From Pelomonas baiyunensis (lineage in GTDB: Bacteria > Pseudomonadota > Gammaproteobacteria > Burkholderiales > Burkholderiaceae_C), in the NCBI RefSeq assembly GCF_043555935.1, contig NZ_JBIGIB010000002.1, positions 124,001 through 188,000 on the forward strand: a DNA stretch of 64,000 nt. The letters are read 5' to 3'. A program made the translations under genes and the position numbers. The notes under the pieces were generated by a model. It saw only the letters and a list, made by a program, of their open reading frames with translations. It was not told the DNA's origin and did no database searches. Each line of letters opens with the position of its first letter. Within the stretch, counting starts at the first letter, position 1. This document shows positions 16,401-29,308 of the stretch, piece by piece.

Positions 16401-16802
16401 ATGAAACAGCAAGCCCAACTCGAACTGTCTGACGTCAAGCGCATCGCCGCTGCAGCAGAGGCCCATGCCCTGGCTCACCAATGGGCCGTGACCATTGCCA
16501 TCGTGGACGCCGGCGGCCATCTGCTGTGGCTGCAGCGCTTGGACGGCGCACCGGCGGTGTCTGCCCAAATTGCACCCGCCAAGGCGCACACGGCGGCCCT
16601 GGGCCGTCGGGAGTCCAAGGTGTACGAGGACATCATCAATCAGGGACGCACGTCGTTCCTGAGTGCGCCCGGCCTGCAGGGCTTGCTCGAAGGTGGCGTG
16701 CCCATTCTGGTGGACGGCCAGTGCATCGGCGCTGTCGGCGTGAGCGGCGTGAAGTCCAGCGAAGACGCGGAAATCGCCAAAGCCGGCATCGCGGCACTTT
16801 GA
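16401..16802 (+). CDS. GlcG/HbpS family heme-binding-type protein
   Basis: 133 residues, full GlcG/HbpS domain: LELSDVKRIAAAAEAHA, VAIVDAGGHLL-like TIAIVDAGGHLLWLQR, and the C-terminal GGVPILVDGQCIGAVGVSG. Family members bind heme or small degradation products; GlcG is encoded in glycolate loci but its role is undefined. No signal peptide, so cytoplasmic. A TACATT -10-like box lies at 16368-16373. The gene is divergent from the BAX-inhibitor gene and not tied to a pathway here. Confidence 0.85.
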   Translation: MKQQAQLELSDVKRIAAAAEAHALAHQWAVTIAIVDAGGHLLWLQRLDGAPAVSAQIAPAKAHTAALGRRESKVYEDIINQGRTSFLSAPGLQGLLEGGVPILVDGQCIGAVGVSGVKSSEDAEIAKAGIAAL

Positions 16803-16848
16803 GGCGTCACCAGCGCGTCACGAAGCCTCCGTACTTACCCCAGTCGGC

Positions 16849-16933
16849 TATACTCGATGGGTTTACCTGAACCCACCTCGCTGCCCGGCGCACACCCCTT
16901 CAGTGTCTTGAGCTGATCCGTCCTTTCGGACGG
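16849..16933 (+). promoter_or_regulatory. carA promoter and structured leader
   Basis: TATACT at 16849-16854 is a near-consensus -10, giving a leader of about 110 nt before carA. The leader holds two inverted repeats: TGGGTT/AACCCA (16858-16875) at the probable RNA 5' end and CCGTCC/GGACGG (16918-16933). No T-run follows either, so an intrinsic attenuator is not evident; initiation or translation control remains possible. Confidence 0.5.
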
Positions 16934-16973
16934 GGTTGCCGCCGGCCACGCGTGCCATTTGCGGAGACCCCCT

Positions 16974-18134
16974 GTGCTGACCGACCTGCTCCATCCCCCT
17001 CAAGCAATCTTGGCTCTGGCGGATGGGACAGTGTTCCGAGGTCAGTCCATCGGCGCCACGGGCCAGACGGTGGGGGAGGTGGTGTTCAACACCTCGCTCA
17101 CCGGCTATCAGGAGATCCTGACCGACCCGAGCTACTGCCGTCAGATCGTCACGCTGACCTACCCGCACATCGGCAGCTACGGCATCAGCGACGAAGACGT
17201 GGAATCGTCCAAGGTCTACGCGGCCGGCTTGGTCGTGAAGGACCTGCCGGTCCGCGCTTCCAACTTCCGCGCTGGCAAGACGCTCGACGCCTACCTGCGC
17301 GAGCAAGGCACCGTCGCCATCGCCGGCCTGGATACCCGCCGCCTGACGCGCGTGCTGCGCACCACCGGCGCCCAGAACGGCTGCATCCTGGCGCTGGCCG
17401 CTGGCGAGGCCATCACCCAAGCGCACATCGACACGGCCGTGGCGGCGGCCCAAGCGGCGCCGTCCATGGCGGGGCTGGACCTGGCCAAGGTTGTCAGCCG
17501 CACGTCGTCGGAAGTCTGGACCCAAACCGAGTGGAAGCTGGGTGCTGGCTACGGCACGCAAGCGGCCCCCAAGTTCCACGTCGTCGCCTACGACTTCGGC
17601 GTGAAGCACAACATCCTGCGCATGCTGGCCGAGCGCGGCTGCAAGGTCACCGTCGTGCCGGCGCAAACGGCTGCGGCCGACGTGCTCGCCCTGAATCCGA
17701 ACGGCGTTTTCCTGTCCAACGGCCCTGGCGACCCGGAGCCCTGCGATTACGCGATCCGCGCCACGGCGGAGTTGATCGAGTCGGGCACGCCCGTGTTCGG
17801 CATTTGCCTGGGCCACCAGATCCTGGCGCTGGCCAGCGGCGCCAAGACCTTCAAGATGAAGTTCGGTCACCACGGTGCCAACCACCCGGTGAAGGACCTG
17901 GACAGCGGCCGCGTGGGCATCACCAGCCAGAACCACGGTTTTGCGGTCGATGCGGAAACGCTGCCGGCTCACCTGCGGGCCACGCACATCAGCCTGTTCG
18001 ACGGCACGCTGCAAGGCATTGCCCGCACGGACAAGCCGGCGTTCAGCTTCCAGGGCCACCCGGAAGCCAGTCCGGGCCCGCACGACATTGCCTACCTGTT
18101 TGACCGCTTCATCGGCCTGATGGCCCAGGCCTGA
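16974..18134 (+). CDS. carA: Carbamoyl-phosphate synthase small (glutaminase) subunit
   Basis: 386 residues. N-terminal CPSase domain (LALADGTVFRGQSIGA, FNTSLTGYQEIL, TYPHIGSYG) and a C-terminal class I glutamine amidotransferase with nucleophile C278 in GICLGHQ and the His/Glu pair in GHPEASPGPHD. It releases ammonia from glutamine for CarB, feeding arginine and pyrimidine synthesis. The GTG at 16974 with GGAG upstream fits best; an upstream TTG adds five unlikely residues. carB follows after one inserted gene. Confidence 0.96.
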   Translation: MLTDLLHPPQAILALADGTVFRGQSIGATGQTVGEVVFNTSLTGYQEILTDPSYCRQIVTLTYPHIGSYGISDEDVESSKVYAAGLVVKDLPVRASNFRAGKTLDAYLREQGTVAIAGLDTRRLTRVLRTTGAQNGCILALAAGEAITQAHIDTAVAAAQAAPSMAGLDLAKVVSRTSSEVWTQTEWKLGAGYGTQAAPKFHVVAYDFGVKHNILRMLAERGCKVTVVPAQTAAADVLALNPNGVFLSNGPGDPEPCDYAIRATAELIESGTPVFGICLGHQILALASGAKTFKMKFGHHGANHPVKDLDSGRVGITSQNHGFAVDAETLPAHLRATHISLFDGTLQGIARTDKPAFSFQGHPEASPGPHDIAYLFDRFIGLMAQA

Positions 18135-18151
18135 TCGGCGAGGACGGCGCG

Positions 18152-18790
18152 ATGTTCGGCATCACCGACCTCGGCACCTTCGTGGCAGCAGCGGTGTTCA
18201 TCATCCTGCTGCCCGGGCCCAATTCGCTGTACGTGCTGTCGGTGGCGGCCCAGCGGGGCGTGCGTGCCGGCTACACCGCCGCCTGCGGCGTGTTCGTGGG
18301 CGACACGGTGTTGATGACCGCGGCTGCAGCCGGCGGCGCTTCGCTGCTGATGGCCAGCCCGCAGATCTTCTTTGCCGTGAAGATGGTCGGCGCCCTCTAC
18401 CTGGGCTGGATCGGGCTGCAACTGCTGCGCGGTGCTGTCAGTACCTGGCGCGGGGATGCCAATGACGATGCCCCGCGCGTCGTCGATGCCCGCCAACCCT
18501 TCCGCAAGGCGCTGGTGGTGAGTCTGCTCAACCCCAAGGCGATTGCCTTCCTGCTGAGCTTTTTCATCCAGTTCGTCGACCCTGCGTATCCCGCGCCGGC
18601 GCTGACCTTTTTGATCCTGGGCACCATCATCCAGGTGCTCAGCTTTGCTTATCTCTCGACGCTGATCTTTGCCGGCGCCCGCCTGGCTGCTGCCTTCCGT
18701 GCGCGCCGCAAGCTGGCCGGCACCGCGAACGCCGGCGTCGGTGCCCTTTTCGTTGGATTCGGGGCCAAGTTGGCCACGGCCACCCTCTAA
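18152..18790 (+). CDS. LysE/RhtB family amino-acid exporter (LeuE-like)
   Basis: 212 residues, five to six hydrophobic helices. The family signature is intact: LLPGPNSLYVLSVAAQRG near the N-terminus, GALYLGWIGLQLLR, and SLLNPKAIAFLLSFF. LysE/RhtB proteins export amino acids such as leucine, threonine or homoserine with the proton gradient; the substrate here is unknown. The gene sits 17 bp after carA and 24 bp before carB, so it is surely co-transcribed with carbamoyl-phosphate synthesis, an arrangement common in Burkholderiales. Confidence 0.88.
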   Translation: MFGITDLGTFVAAAVFIILLPGPNSLYVLSVAAQRGVRAGYTAACGVFVGDTVLMTAAAAGGASLLMASPQIFFAVKMVGALYLGWIGLQLLRGAVSTWRGDANDDAPRVVDARQPFRKALVVSLLNPKAIAFLLSFFIQFVDPAYPAPALTFLILGTIIQVLSFAYLSTLIFAGARLAAAFRARRKLAGTANAGVGALFVGFGAKLATATL

Positions 18791-18814
18791 AAAGTTCCAA
18801 GAGCGCAGACCGCC

Positions 18815-22090
<3,276 letters not shown>

Positions 22091-22105
22091 ACTGCGTCTC
22101 CAACG

Positions 22106-22155
22106 ATTCCGCCGCCGCTGCCTCCAGACGGGCCGCAGCGGCGGAATTCTTTCTG
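22106..22155 (+). terminator. Candidate terminator between carB and greA
   Basis: ATTCCGCC...GCTGC pairs with GCAGCGGCGGAAT with a 3-nt bulge, followed by TCTTTCTG. The T-run is imperfect, so some read-through into greA is likely. Confidence 0.45.
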
Positions 22156-22171
22156 CCCTTCCAGTTTTGAC

Positions 22172-22648
22172 ATGACGACCATCCCCCTGACCAAGCGTGG
22201 CGCTGAAGCACTCAAGGCCGAGCTGCATCGCCTCAAGACCGTGGAACGCCATGCCGTGGTGCAGGCGATCGCCGAGGCACGCGCGCAGGGTGACCTGAGC
22301 GAAAACGCCGAGTACGACGCGGCCAAGGACAAGCAGGGCTTCATCGAAGGCCGCATCCTGGAAATCGAAGGCAAGCTCGCGGCTGCGCAGATCATCGATC
22401 CGTCCTCGCTGGATGCCGGTGGCCGCGTGGTGTTCGGCGCCACCGTCGACCTGGAAGAAGAGGCCAGCGGCAGCGAAGTGACCTACCAGATCACCGGCGA
22501 CGACGAAGCCGACATCAAGCTGGGCCGCATTTCGGTGAGCTCGCCCATTGCTCGCGCGCTGATCGGCAAGGAGGCCGGTGATGTGGCCGAAGTGCAGGCC
22601 CCGGGCGGGATCAAGCGCTACGAAATTCTCGAAGTGCGCTACGAGTGA
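22172..22648 (+). CDS. greA: Transcription elongation factor GreA
   Basis: 158 residues, exact family length. The N-terminal coiled coil (about 1-75) carries the acidic tip LSENAEYDAAKDKQ with the conserved Asp/Glu pair that reaches into the RNA polymerase secondary channel; the C-terminal FKBP-like domain ends KRYEILEVRYE. It rescues back-tracked polymerase by stimulating transcript cleavage. TGATG overlap with the next gene indicates coupling. Confidence 0.97.
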   Translation: MTTIPLTKRGAEALKAELHRLKTVERHAVVQAIAEARAQGDLSENAEYDAAKDKQGFIEGRILEIEGKLAAAQIIDPSSLDAGGRVVFGATVDLEEEASGSEVTYQITGDDEADIKLGRISVSSPIARALIGKEAGDVAEVQAPGGIKRYEILEVRYE

Positions 22649-23094
22649 TGTTCGCTCGGCTCCAAGCCCTGCTGGCCGCCCTTTGGGGCGGCCTTTTGCT
22701 GTGCATCGCGCTCGTGGCCACGCCCAGCGCATTTGCGGTGCTCGACCGCGCCCAGGCGGGCGCGTACGTGGCACGGGTCTTCGCGCTGGAAGCGCAGATC
22801 AGCCTGGCGCTGGGCCTGGTGCTGATGTTGATCGAGCGCCGCCAGGCGCGTGATGCGGCGGAGGCGGGGCAGGTGAACGATCAACCGTTTTCCGCCCGCC
22901 TGTTGCTGCCGATGGTGGCGCTGTTTTGCACCATTGCCGGCTACTACGGCCTGCAGCCCTTGATGGCCCAGGCCCGGTCGGGGGCCGGGGTGGCGAGCTT
23001 CGCCGCCTTGCATGGCGTCTCGCTCGCGTTCTTTGGCGTCAAGGGCCTGTCGGTGCTGGCCCTGGCCTGGATCAGTCTGCGAAGGACTTCTTGA
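22648..23094 (+). CDS. DUF4149 membrane protein
   Basis: 148 residues with four hydrophobic helices (about 5-27, 43-60, 82-103, 115-140). The pattern WGGLLLCIALVATPSAFAVL at the N-terminus and HGVSLAFFGVKGLSVLALAW at the C-terminus fits DUF4149 (TMEM205-like), a family regularly placed next to greA and yhbY in Burkholderiales. Function unknown. The 3' end overlaps the convergent yhbY gene by 23 bp. Confidence 0.82.
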   Translation: MFARLQALLAALWGGLLLCIALVATPSAFAVLDRAQAGAYVARVFALEAQISLALGLVLMLIERRQARDAAEAGQVNDQPFSARLLLPMVALFCTIAGYYGLQPLMAQARSGAGVASFAALHGVSLAFFGVKGLSVLALAWISLRRTS

Positions 23095-23551
23095 CGCTGG
23101 TGGTCTTCGGGCGCTTCTTGATGCGCTTGATTTCGCCGCCCTGCGTCACGCGCTCGTTGCCGAGCACCTTGACCTTGCTCACCTGGGGGCGCGAATTGCC
23201 GCTCTTGGAGAACTTGACGATCTTCACCACGCGCGGGCCCCGCATGGCGTCTTCCCGCTCGGCCTTGGCCTTTTCGGGCATCGGGCGCCACAGCACCAAC
23301 AGCTTGCCGATGTGCTGGATGGGGGCGGCATTGAGTTCGTCGCACAGCTGGGCGAGCATGGCATCGCGGGCATCGCGGTCGTCGCCCAGCACACGCACCT
23401 TGATCAGGCCATGAGACTTGAGCGCCGCGTCGGTTTCCTTCACGACGGCCGGGGTCAGCCCCTCGCCGCCGATCATCACGACCGGGTCGAGGTGATGGGC
23501 ATCGGCGCGCTTTTCCTTGCGCTGGGCGGGGGTGAGATTGATTTGAGGCAT
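23072..23551 (-). CDS. yhbY: CRS1-YhbY domain RNA-binding protein
   Basis: 159 residues. The CRM/YhbY domain fills about residues 1-98 (LTPAQRKEKRADAHHLDPVV, the GGEGLTPAVVKE loop, then HGLIKVRV), as in E. coli YhbY, which binds pre-50S ribosomes. The remaining about 60 residues form a very basic, likely disordered tail (KRIKKRPKTTSVKK) that the 97-residue E. coli protein lacks. The start lies only 20 bp from the divergent rlmE gene. Confidence 0.92.
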   Translation of the reverse strand: MPQINLTPAQRKEKRADAHHLDPVVMIGGEGLTPAVVKETDAALKSHGLIKVRVLGDDRDARDAMLAQLCDELNAAPIQHIGKLLVLWRPMPEKAKAEREDAMRGPRVVKIVKFSKSGNSRPQVSKVKVLGNERVTQGGEIKRIKKRPKTTSVKKSFAD

Positions 23552-23556
23552 CCCCG

Positions 23557-23562
23557 TATTAT
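23557..23562. promoter_or_regulatory. AT-rich core of the yhbY/rlmE divergent start region
   Basis: GTATTATC lies in a 20-bp gap between two start codons. TATTAT ends 9 nt before the rlmE ATG; on the other strand GATAAT (23563-23558) ends 6 nt before the yhbY ATG. Either could be a -10 giving almost leaderless mRNA. No convincing -35 was found. Confidence 0.35.
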
Positions 23563-23571
23563 CCCGTAGGC

Positions 23572-24246
23572 ATGAAAACGCAAACCAAAAGCAAGAAGCT
23601 CAACAAGGCGTGGTTGAACAACCATGTCTCGGATCCGTACGTTCAGCAGGCGCAAAAGGACGGTTATCGCTCCCGCGCGGCCTACAAGCTGAAGGAAATC
23701 GACGAAGAGTTGAAGCTCATCCGGCCGGGGCAGGTGGTGGTCGACTTGGGCGCCACGCCTGGGGCCTGGAGTCAGTACTTGCGGCGCAAATTCGCGCCCA
23801 AAGAGGCGGGGCAGGGCGGGGCGGCGGTCGGGCAGTTGAACGGCACCATCATTGCGCTGGACCTGTTGGACTTCGAGCCCATCGAGGGCGTGCAGTTCAT
23901 CCAGGGCGACTTCCAGGAGGATGCCGTGCTGGCCCAACTGGAAGGCGCCTTGGCCGGTCGGCCCGTGGATGTGGTGGTGTCGGACATGGCGCCGAACTTG
24001 TCGGGCATCGCGTCCACCGATGCGGCGCGCATTTCCAACTTGATCGAGCTGGCGGTGGATTTCGCCAGCCGGCACCTCAAGCCGGAAGGCGCGCTGGTGG
24101 CCAAAGTCTTCCACGGGAGCGGCTACAACGAGTTGGTACAGCTCTTCCGGGCGCACTTCAAGGTGGTCAAGGTGGTCAAACCCAAGGCCTCGCGGGAGCG
24201 GTCTTCCGAGACCTTCTTGGTCGGCATTGGCCTGAAACCCCAGTGA
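23572..24246 (+). CDS. rlmE: 23S rRNA 2'-O-ribose methyltransferase RlmE (FtsJ/RrmJ)
   Basis: 224 residues. Start YRSRAAYKLKEID with the catalytic lysine, SAM motif VVDLGATPGAWSQYL, catalytic Asp in VVSDMAPNLSG, and LVAKVFHGSGYNEL with the second lysine: the K-D-K-E set is present. It methylates U2552-type nucleotide in the A-loop of 23S rRNA. A short glutamine/glycine-rich insert (about 82-93) separates two strands. The rlmE-ftsH pairing is as in E. coli. Confidence 0.96.
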   Translation: MKTQTKSKKLNKAWLNNHVSDPYVQQAQKDGYRSRAAYKLKEIDEELKLIRPGQVVVDLGATPGAWSQYLRRKFAPKEAGQGGAAVGQLNGTIIALDLLDFEPIEGVQFIQGDFQEDAVLAQLEGALAGRPVDVVVSDMAPNLSGIASTDAARISNLIELAVDFASRHLKPEGALVAKVFHGSGYNELVQLFRAHFKVVKVVKPKASRERSSETFLVGIGLKPQ

Positions 24247-24262
24247 AGCCCGGGGTTGCCCC

Positions 24263-24288
24263 CTTGCGTCACCTAAAATCGCCCCCAC
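24263..24288 (+). promoter_or_regulatory. Candidate ftsH promoter, possibly heat-shock type
   Basis: CTTGCG (24263-24268), 13 nt, then CCCCCAC (24282-24288) resembles the RpoH pattern CTTGAA-N13/14-CCCCAT. A sigma-70-like TAAAAT (24274-24279) lies between them. ftsH is RpoH-controlled in E. coli, but this match is partial. Confidence 0.35.
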
Positions 24289-24331
24289 TGTCCTGAAACC
24301 CGCGCTGGGCCATCAGGGCCAAGGAGTCGCA

Positions 24332-26230
<1,899 letters not shown>

Positions 26231-26246
26231 TTCACTTTGCTTTCAC

Positions 26247-26275
26247 GGGCCCGGCTGATGCCGGGCCCGATTCAT
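26247..26275 (+). terminator. Candidate terminator between ftsH and folP
   Basis: Perfect 9-bp stem GGGCCCGGC/GCCGGGCCC with loop TGAT; the following GATTCATTT is only partly T-rich, so folP may be reached by read-through. Confidence 0.55.
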
Positions 26276-26291
26276 TTGGGACTTTGGTTTG

Positions 26292-27152
26292 ATGCACTGG
26301 CAGACCCGACGATTTCGTATCGACCTCTCTCGCCCCCGCGTCATGGGCATCGTCAACGTGACGCCGGACTCGTTCTCTGACGGCGGCCAGCATGCCGGCG
26401 TTGCCGGGTCCATTGCGCACTGCGAGGCCCTGCTGCGGCAAGGGGCCGACATGCTGGACATCGGCGGCGAGTCCACACGGCCCGGGGCTGCCCAGGTGGA
26501 TGCGGACGGGGAGTGGGCACGCATCGGCGATGTGCTGCGGGCCGCGGTGTCGATGGGCGTGCCGGTGTCGGTGGACACGTACAAGCCGGACATCATGCGG
26601 CGCGCGTTGGACGCGGGTGTGGACATCGTCAACGATGTGCAGGCGCTGCAGCGCCCCGGGGCGCTGGAGGCTGTGGCGGCCAGCGAGGCTGGCGTGTGCC
26701 TGATGCACATGCGGGGCGAGCCGGCCTCCATGATGGACCTGGCGCAGTACGACGACGTGGTGGCCGAGGTCGCGGCGTTCCTGCAGGATCGCGCATCGGT
26801 CGTGCAGCGGGCTGGTGTGGCGGCGGAGCGCATCGTGCTGGACCCGGGCTATGGTTTTGCGAAGACGGCGGCGCACAACCTGCGGCTGCTGGCCGGGCAG
26901 CAGGTGTTGGTGGCCTTGGGCTATCCGGTGCTGGCGGGTTGGTCGCGCAAGCGCACGCTGGGCGACATCACTGGGCGGCCAGTGAATGAGCGCGTGGCCG
27001 CCAGCGTGGCGGCGGCGTTGCGTGCCGTGGTGCATGGCGCGTCCATCGTGCGGGTGCATGACGTCGCTGCCACGGTGGACGCGCTGAAGGTCTGGGCGGC
27101 CGTCGATGCGGCGACAATTCCGGCCCCAAAGACAAAGGAAGACGTTCGATGA
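26292..27152 (+). CDS. folP: Dihydropteroate synthase
   Basis: 286 residues. Signatures: VMGIVNVTPDSFSDGG, MLDIGGESTRPGA, and LDPGYGFAKTAAHN, with the C-terminal GWSRKR substrate loop. It condenses p-aminobenzoate with the pterin diphosphate in folate synthesis and is the target of sulfonamides. The ATG at 26292 was preferred over the TTG just before it. It overlaps glmM by ATGA, the usual ftsH-folP-glmM order. Confidence 0.97.
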   Translation: MHWQTRRFRIDLSRPRVMGIVNVTPDSFSDGGQHAGVAGSIAHCEALLRQGADMLDIGGESTRPGAAQVDADGEWARIGDVLRAAVSMGVPVSVDTYKPDIMRRALDAGVDIVNDVQALQRPGALEAVAASEAGVCLMHMRGEPASMMDLAQYDDVVAEVAAFLQDRASVVQRAGVAAERIVLDPGYGFAKTAAHNLRLLAGQQVLVALGYPVLAGWSRKRTLGDITGRPVNERVAASVAAALRAVVHGASIVRVHDVAATVDALKVWAAVDAATIPAPKTKEDVR

Positions 27153-28480
27153 GCCGGAAGTATTTTGGAACCGACGGAATTCGCGGCACGGTCGGTCAGG
27201 CTCCCATCACGCCGGATTTCATGCTCCGCTTGGGGCATGCTGTGGGGCGCGTGTTGCGCCGCTCGGCGCAACGGCCCACGGTGCTCATCGGCAAGGACAC
27301 CCGGATTTCGGGCTACATGATCGAGTCGGCCCTGGAGGCCGGTTTTGCCTCGGCGGGCGTGAATGTCCTGCTGACCGGCCCGCTGCCCACGCCCGGCGTC
27401 GCGTACCTCACGCGTGCATTGCGGCAGGACCTGGGCGTGGTCATCAGCGCCTCGCACAACCCGTTTGCCGATAACGGCATCAAATTCTTCTCGGCCAAGG
27501 GTGAGAAGCTGCCCGATGCCTGGGAGCTGGCGGTTGAGGCTGCGCTGGAAGAAGCGCCGCAGTGGGTGGATTCGGCCAACCTCGGTCGCGCCAAGCGCCT
27601 GGAAGATGCCCGTGGCCGCTACATCGAGTTCTGCAAGAACAGCTTCGGCTCTGATTTGACGCTCAAGGGGCTCAAGATCGTGGTGGACGCCGCCCACGGC
27701 GCGGCTTACCACGTGGCCCCGGATGTGTTCCACGAGCTGGGCGCGGAAGTCATTTCCATTGGCTGCAAGCCCGACGGCTTCAACATCAACGCCGGGTTCG
27801 GCGCCACCTCGCCCGCGGCCTTGGTGGAGGCGGTGAAGGCGAACGGTGCTCACTACGGCGTGGCCCTGGACGGCGATGCAGACCGTTTGCAGCTGGTGGA
27901 TGCGGCCGGCCGCCTCTACAACGGCGACGAGTTGCTGTACGTGATGGTGGCTGATCGCCTGAGCCAGGGCGCGCGCGTGCCGGGGGCCGTGGGCACCTTG
28001 ATGACCAACATGGCCGTGGAATTGGCCCTGCGCGCCCGTGACGTGGAGTTCGTGCGTGCCAAGGTGGGCGACCGCTATGTGCTGGAAGAGCTCGCTGCGC
28101 GCGGCTGGCAGTTGGGCGGTGAGGGTTCGGGCCACCTGCTGGCCCTGGACAAGCACACCACCGGTGATGGCATCGTGAGTGCACTGCTGGTGCTGCAGGC
28201 TGTGTGCCGCAGCGGCAAGAGCCTGGCCGAGCAACTGAGCGGCGTGGACCTGTTCCCGCAGACGCTGATCAACGTGCGTTTGCAAGCCGGGCAGGACTGG
28301 AAGTCGAGCCCGCGCCTGGCGGCAGAACAAGCCGCCGTCGACGCCGAGCTGGGCGATCGCGGCCGCGTGCTGATCCGGGCCTCGGGCACGGAGCCGCTGC
28401 TGCGGGTGATGGTGGAGGCGTCCGACGCGGCTCTGGCGCAGCGCTGCGCCCAGCGCTTGGCCGACGCCGTGGCGGCGTGA
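27149..28480 (+). CDS. glmM: Phosphoglucosamine mutase
   Basis: 443 residues. N-terminus KYFGTDGIRGTVG, phosphoserine loop VVISASHNPFADNGIK, magnesium loop ALDGDADRLQLVD, sugar loop GEGSGHLL and C-terminal phosphate-binding RASGTEPLLRVMVE are all present. It turns glucosamine-6-phosphate into glucosamine-1-phosphate for UDP-GlcNAc, the precursor of peptidoglycan and lipopolysaccharide. A strong terminator follows. Confidence 0.97.
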   Translation: MSRKYFGTDGIRGTVGQAPITPDFMLRLGHAVGRVLRRSAQRPTVLIGKDTRISGYMIESALEAGFASAGVNVLLTGPLPTPGVAYLTRALRQDLGVVISASHNPFADNGIKFFSAKGEKLPDAWELAVEAALEEAPQWVDSANLGRAKRLEDARGRYIEFCKNSFGSDLTLKGLKIVVDAAHGAAYHVAPDVFHELGAEVISIGCKPDGFNINAGFGATSPAALVEAVKANGAHYGVALDGDADRLQLVDAAGRLYNGDELLYVMVADRLSQGARVPGAVGTLMTNMAVELALRARDVEFVRAKVGDRYVLEELAARGWQLGGEGSGHLLALDKHTTGDGIVSALLVLQAVCRSGKSLAEQLSGVDLFPQTLINVRLQAGQDWKSSPRLAAEQAAVDAELGDRGRVLIRASGTEPLLRVMVEASDAALAQRCAQRLADAVAA

Positions 28481-28515
28481 CGCACCCAGCCAGGGCACAG
28501 GCCCGGGCATGACCC

Positions 28516-28538
28516 AGCCGCCTTCGGGCGGCTTTTTT
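28516..28538 (+). terminator. Rho-independent terminator after glmM
   Basis: Stem AGCCGCC/GGCGGCT with the stable tetraloop TTCG followed by a clean run of T. Confidence 0.88.
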
Positions 28539-28601
28539 CCGCCCGGCTTGTTCCGGCGTGGCGCCATGGCAGGGCGCGCCGCGCCGCGCCGGGCTGGCGA
28601 C

Positions 28602-29090
28602 TTACTTCTTGGGCGGCATCAGCACGCGATCGACCGTGTGCGCCATGCCGTTCGTGGCGGACAAGTCGGCGTCTTGCACCACGGCGTCTTCCACGGTCAC
28701 GAAGGTGCCGGCCTTGGCCAGGTTCAGGTTGGAACCTTGGCGAGCCTTGACCGGGCCGGCTTTGACGTCGGCGGCGGCCACGCGGCCGTCGATCACGTGG
28801 AAGGCCAGCACGGCCTTCAGTTGGGCCGGATCGGCGTTCCAGGCCTCCAGCGTCTTGGCCGGCACGGCCTTGAAGGCCTCGTCTGTGGGGGCAAAGACGG
28901 TGAAAGGCCCGGCGCCGCGCAGATCATCGGCCAGCCCGGACTGCACGGCCAGGCGGGTGAAGGTGGACAACTGCGGGTTGCGAGCCAGCGCGTCGGGCAA
29001 CGGGGCCGGGGCGGGCGTCGTGGCGCAGCCCGCGAGGAACACGGCGGCGACGAGCGCGAATCGGGACAGCAAGGCGGGGAGGTGGCGCAT
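28602..29090 (-). CDS. FAS1 (fasciclin)-domain lipoprotein
   Basis: 162 residues. Signal peptide with lipobox FLAGC (Cys at 22), a short Ala/Pro linker, then one FAS1 domain: LSTFTRLAVQSGL, GPFTVFAPTDEAF (H1 region) and LKAVLAFHVIDG, ending in AHTVDRVLMPPK. FAS1 domains mediate adhesion or ligand binding at the cell surface. An earlier in-frame ATG adds eleven residues before the charged signal peptide and is less likely. Divergent from pstS; co-regulation by phosphate is possible but the Pho-like repeats on this side are weak. Confidence 0.88.
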   Translation of the reverse strand: MRHLPALLSRFALVAAVFLAGCATTPAPAPLPDALARNPQLSTFTRLAVQSGLADDLRGAGPFTVFAPTDEAFKAVPAKTLEAWNADPAQLKAVLAFHVIDGRVAAADVKAGPVKARQGSNLNLAKAGTFVTVEDAVVQDADLSATNGMAHTVDRVLMPPKK

Positions 29091-29237
29091 GGCTTGGAGC
29101 GAGGCTTGTGGAGGTGTTTGCACTCTAGAAACGCCAAATGACGATCGCGTGAAACCGGTGTGACAGTGTCATAAAGCGCATTTGGCGGCTTCTCGGGCGG
29201 GCCTGAACGCGCTCCAATCGCAACTGTGTGACGGTCA

Positions 29238-29270
29238 CGTCACCGAACCGTCACATTCGCTCCCTAGGAT
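29238..29270 (+). promoter_or_regulatory. Pho box and -10 of pstS
   Basis: Two 7-bp direct repeats CGTCACC (29238-29244) and CGTCACA (29249-29255) separated by GAAC have the 11-bp period of PhoB half-sites. A -10-like TAGGAT (29265-29270) follows after 9 bp, the distance at which PhoB replaces the -35 contact. A further GTCAC lies just upstream. Confidence 0.72.
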
Positions 29271-29308
29271 GCGAACCATCGTCAAACCCGCCTGTAGAAG
29301 GTCTCTCG

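Noticed and set aside
29154..29175. Second Pho box facing the FAS1 gene
   Set aside because: GTGACAG and TGTCAT motifs occur, but the partner repeat at 11-bp spacing is too degraded to support a site.
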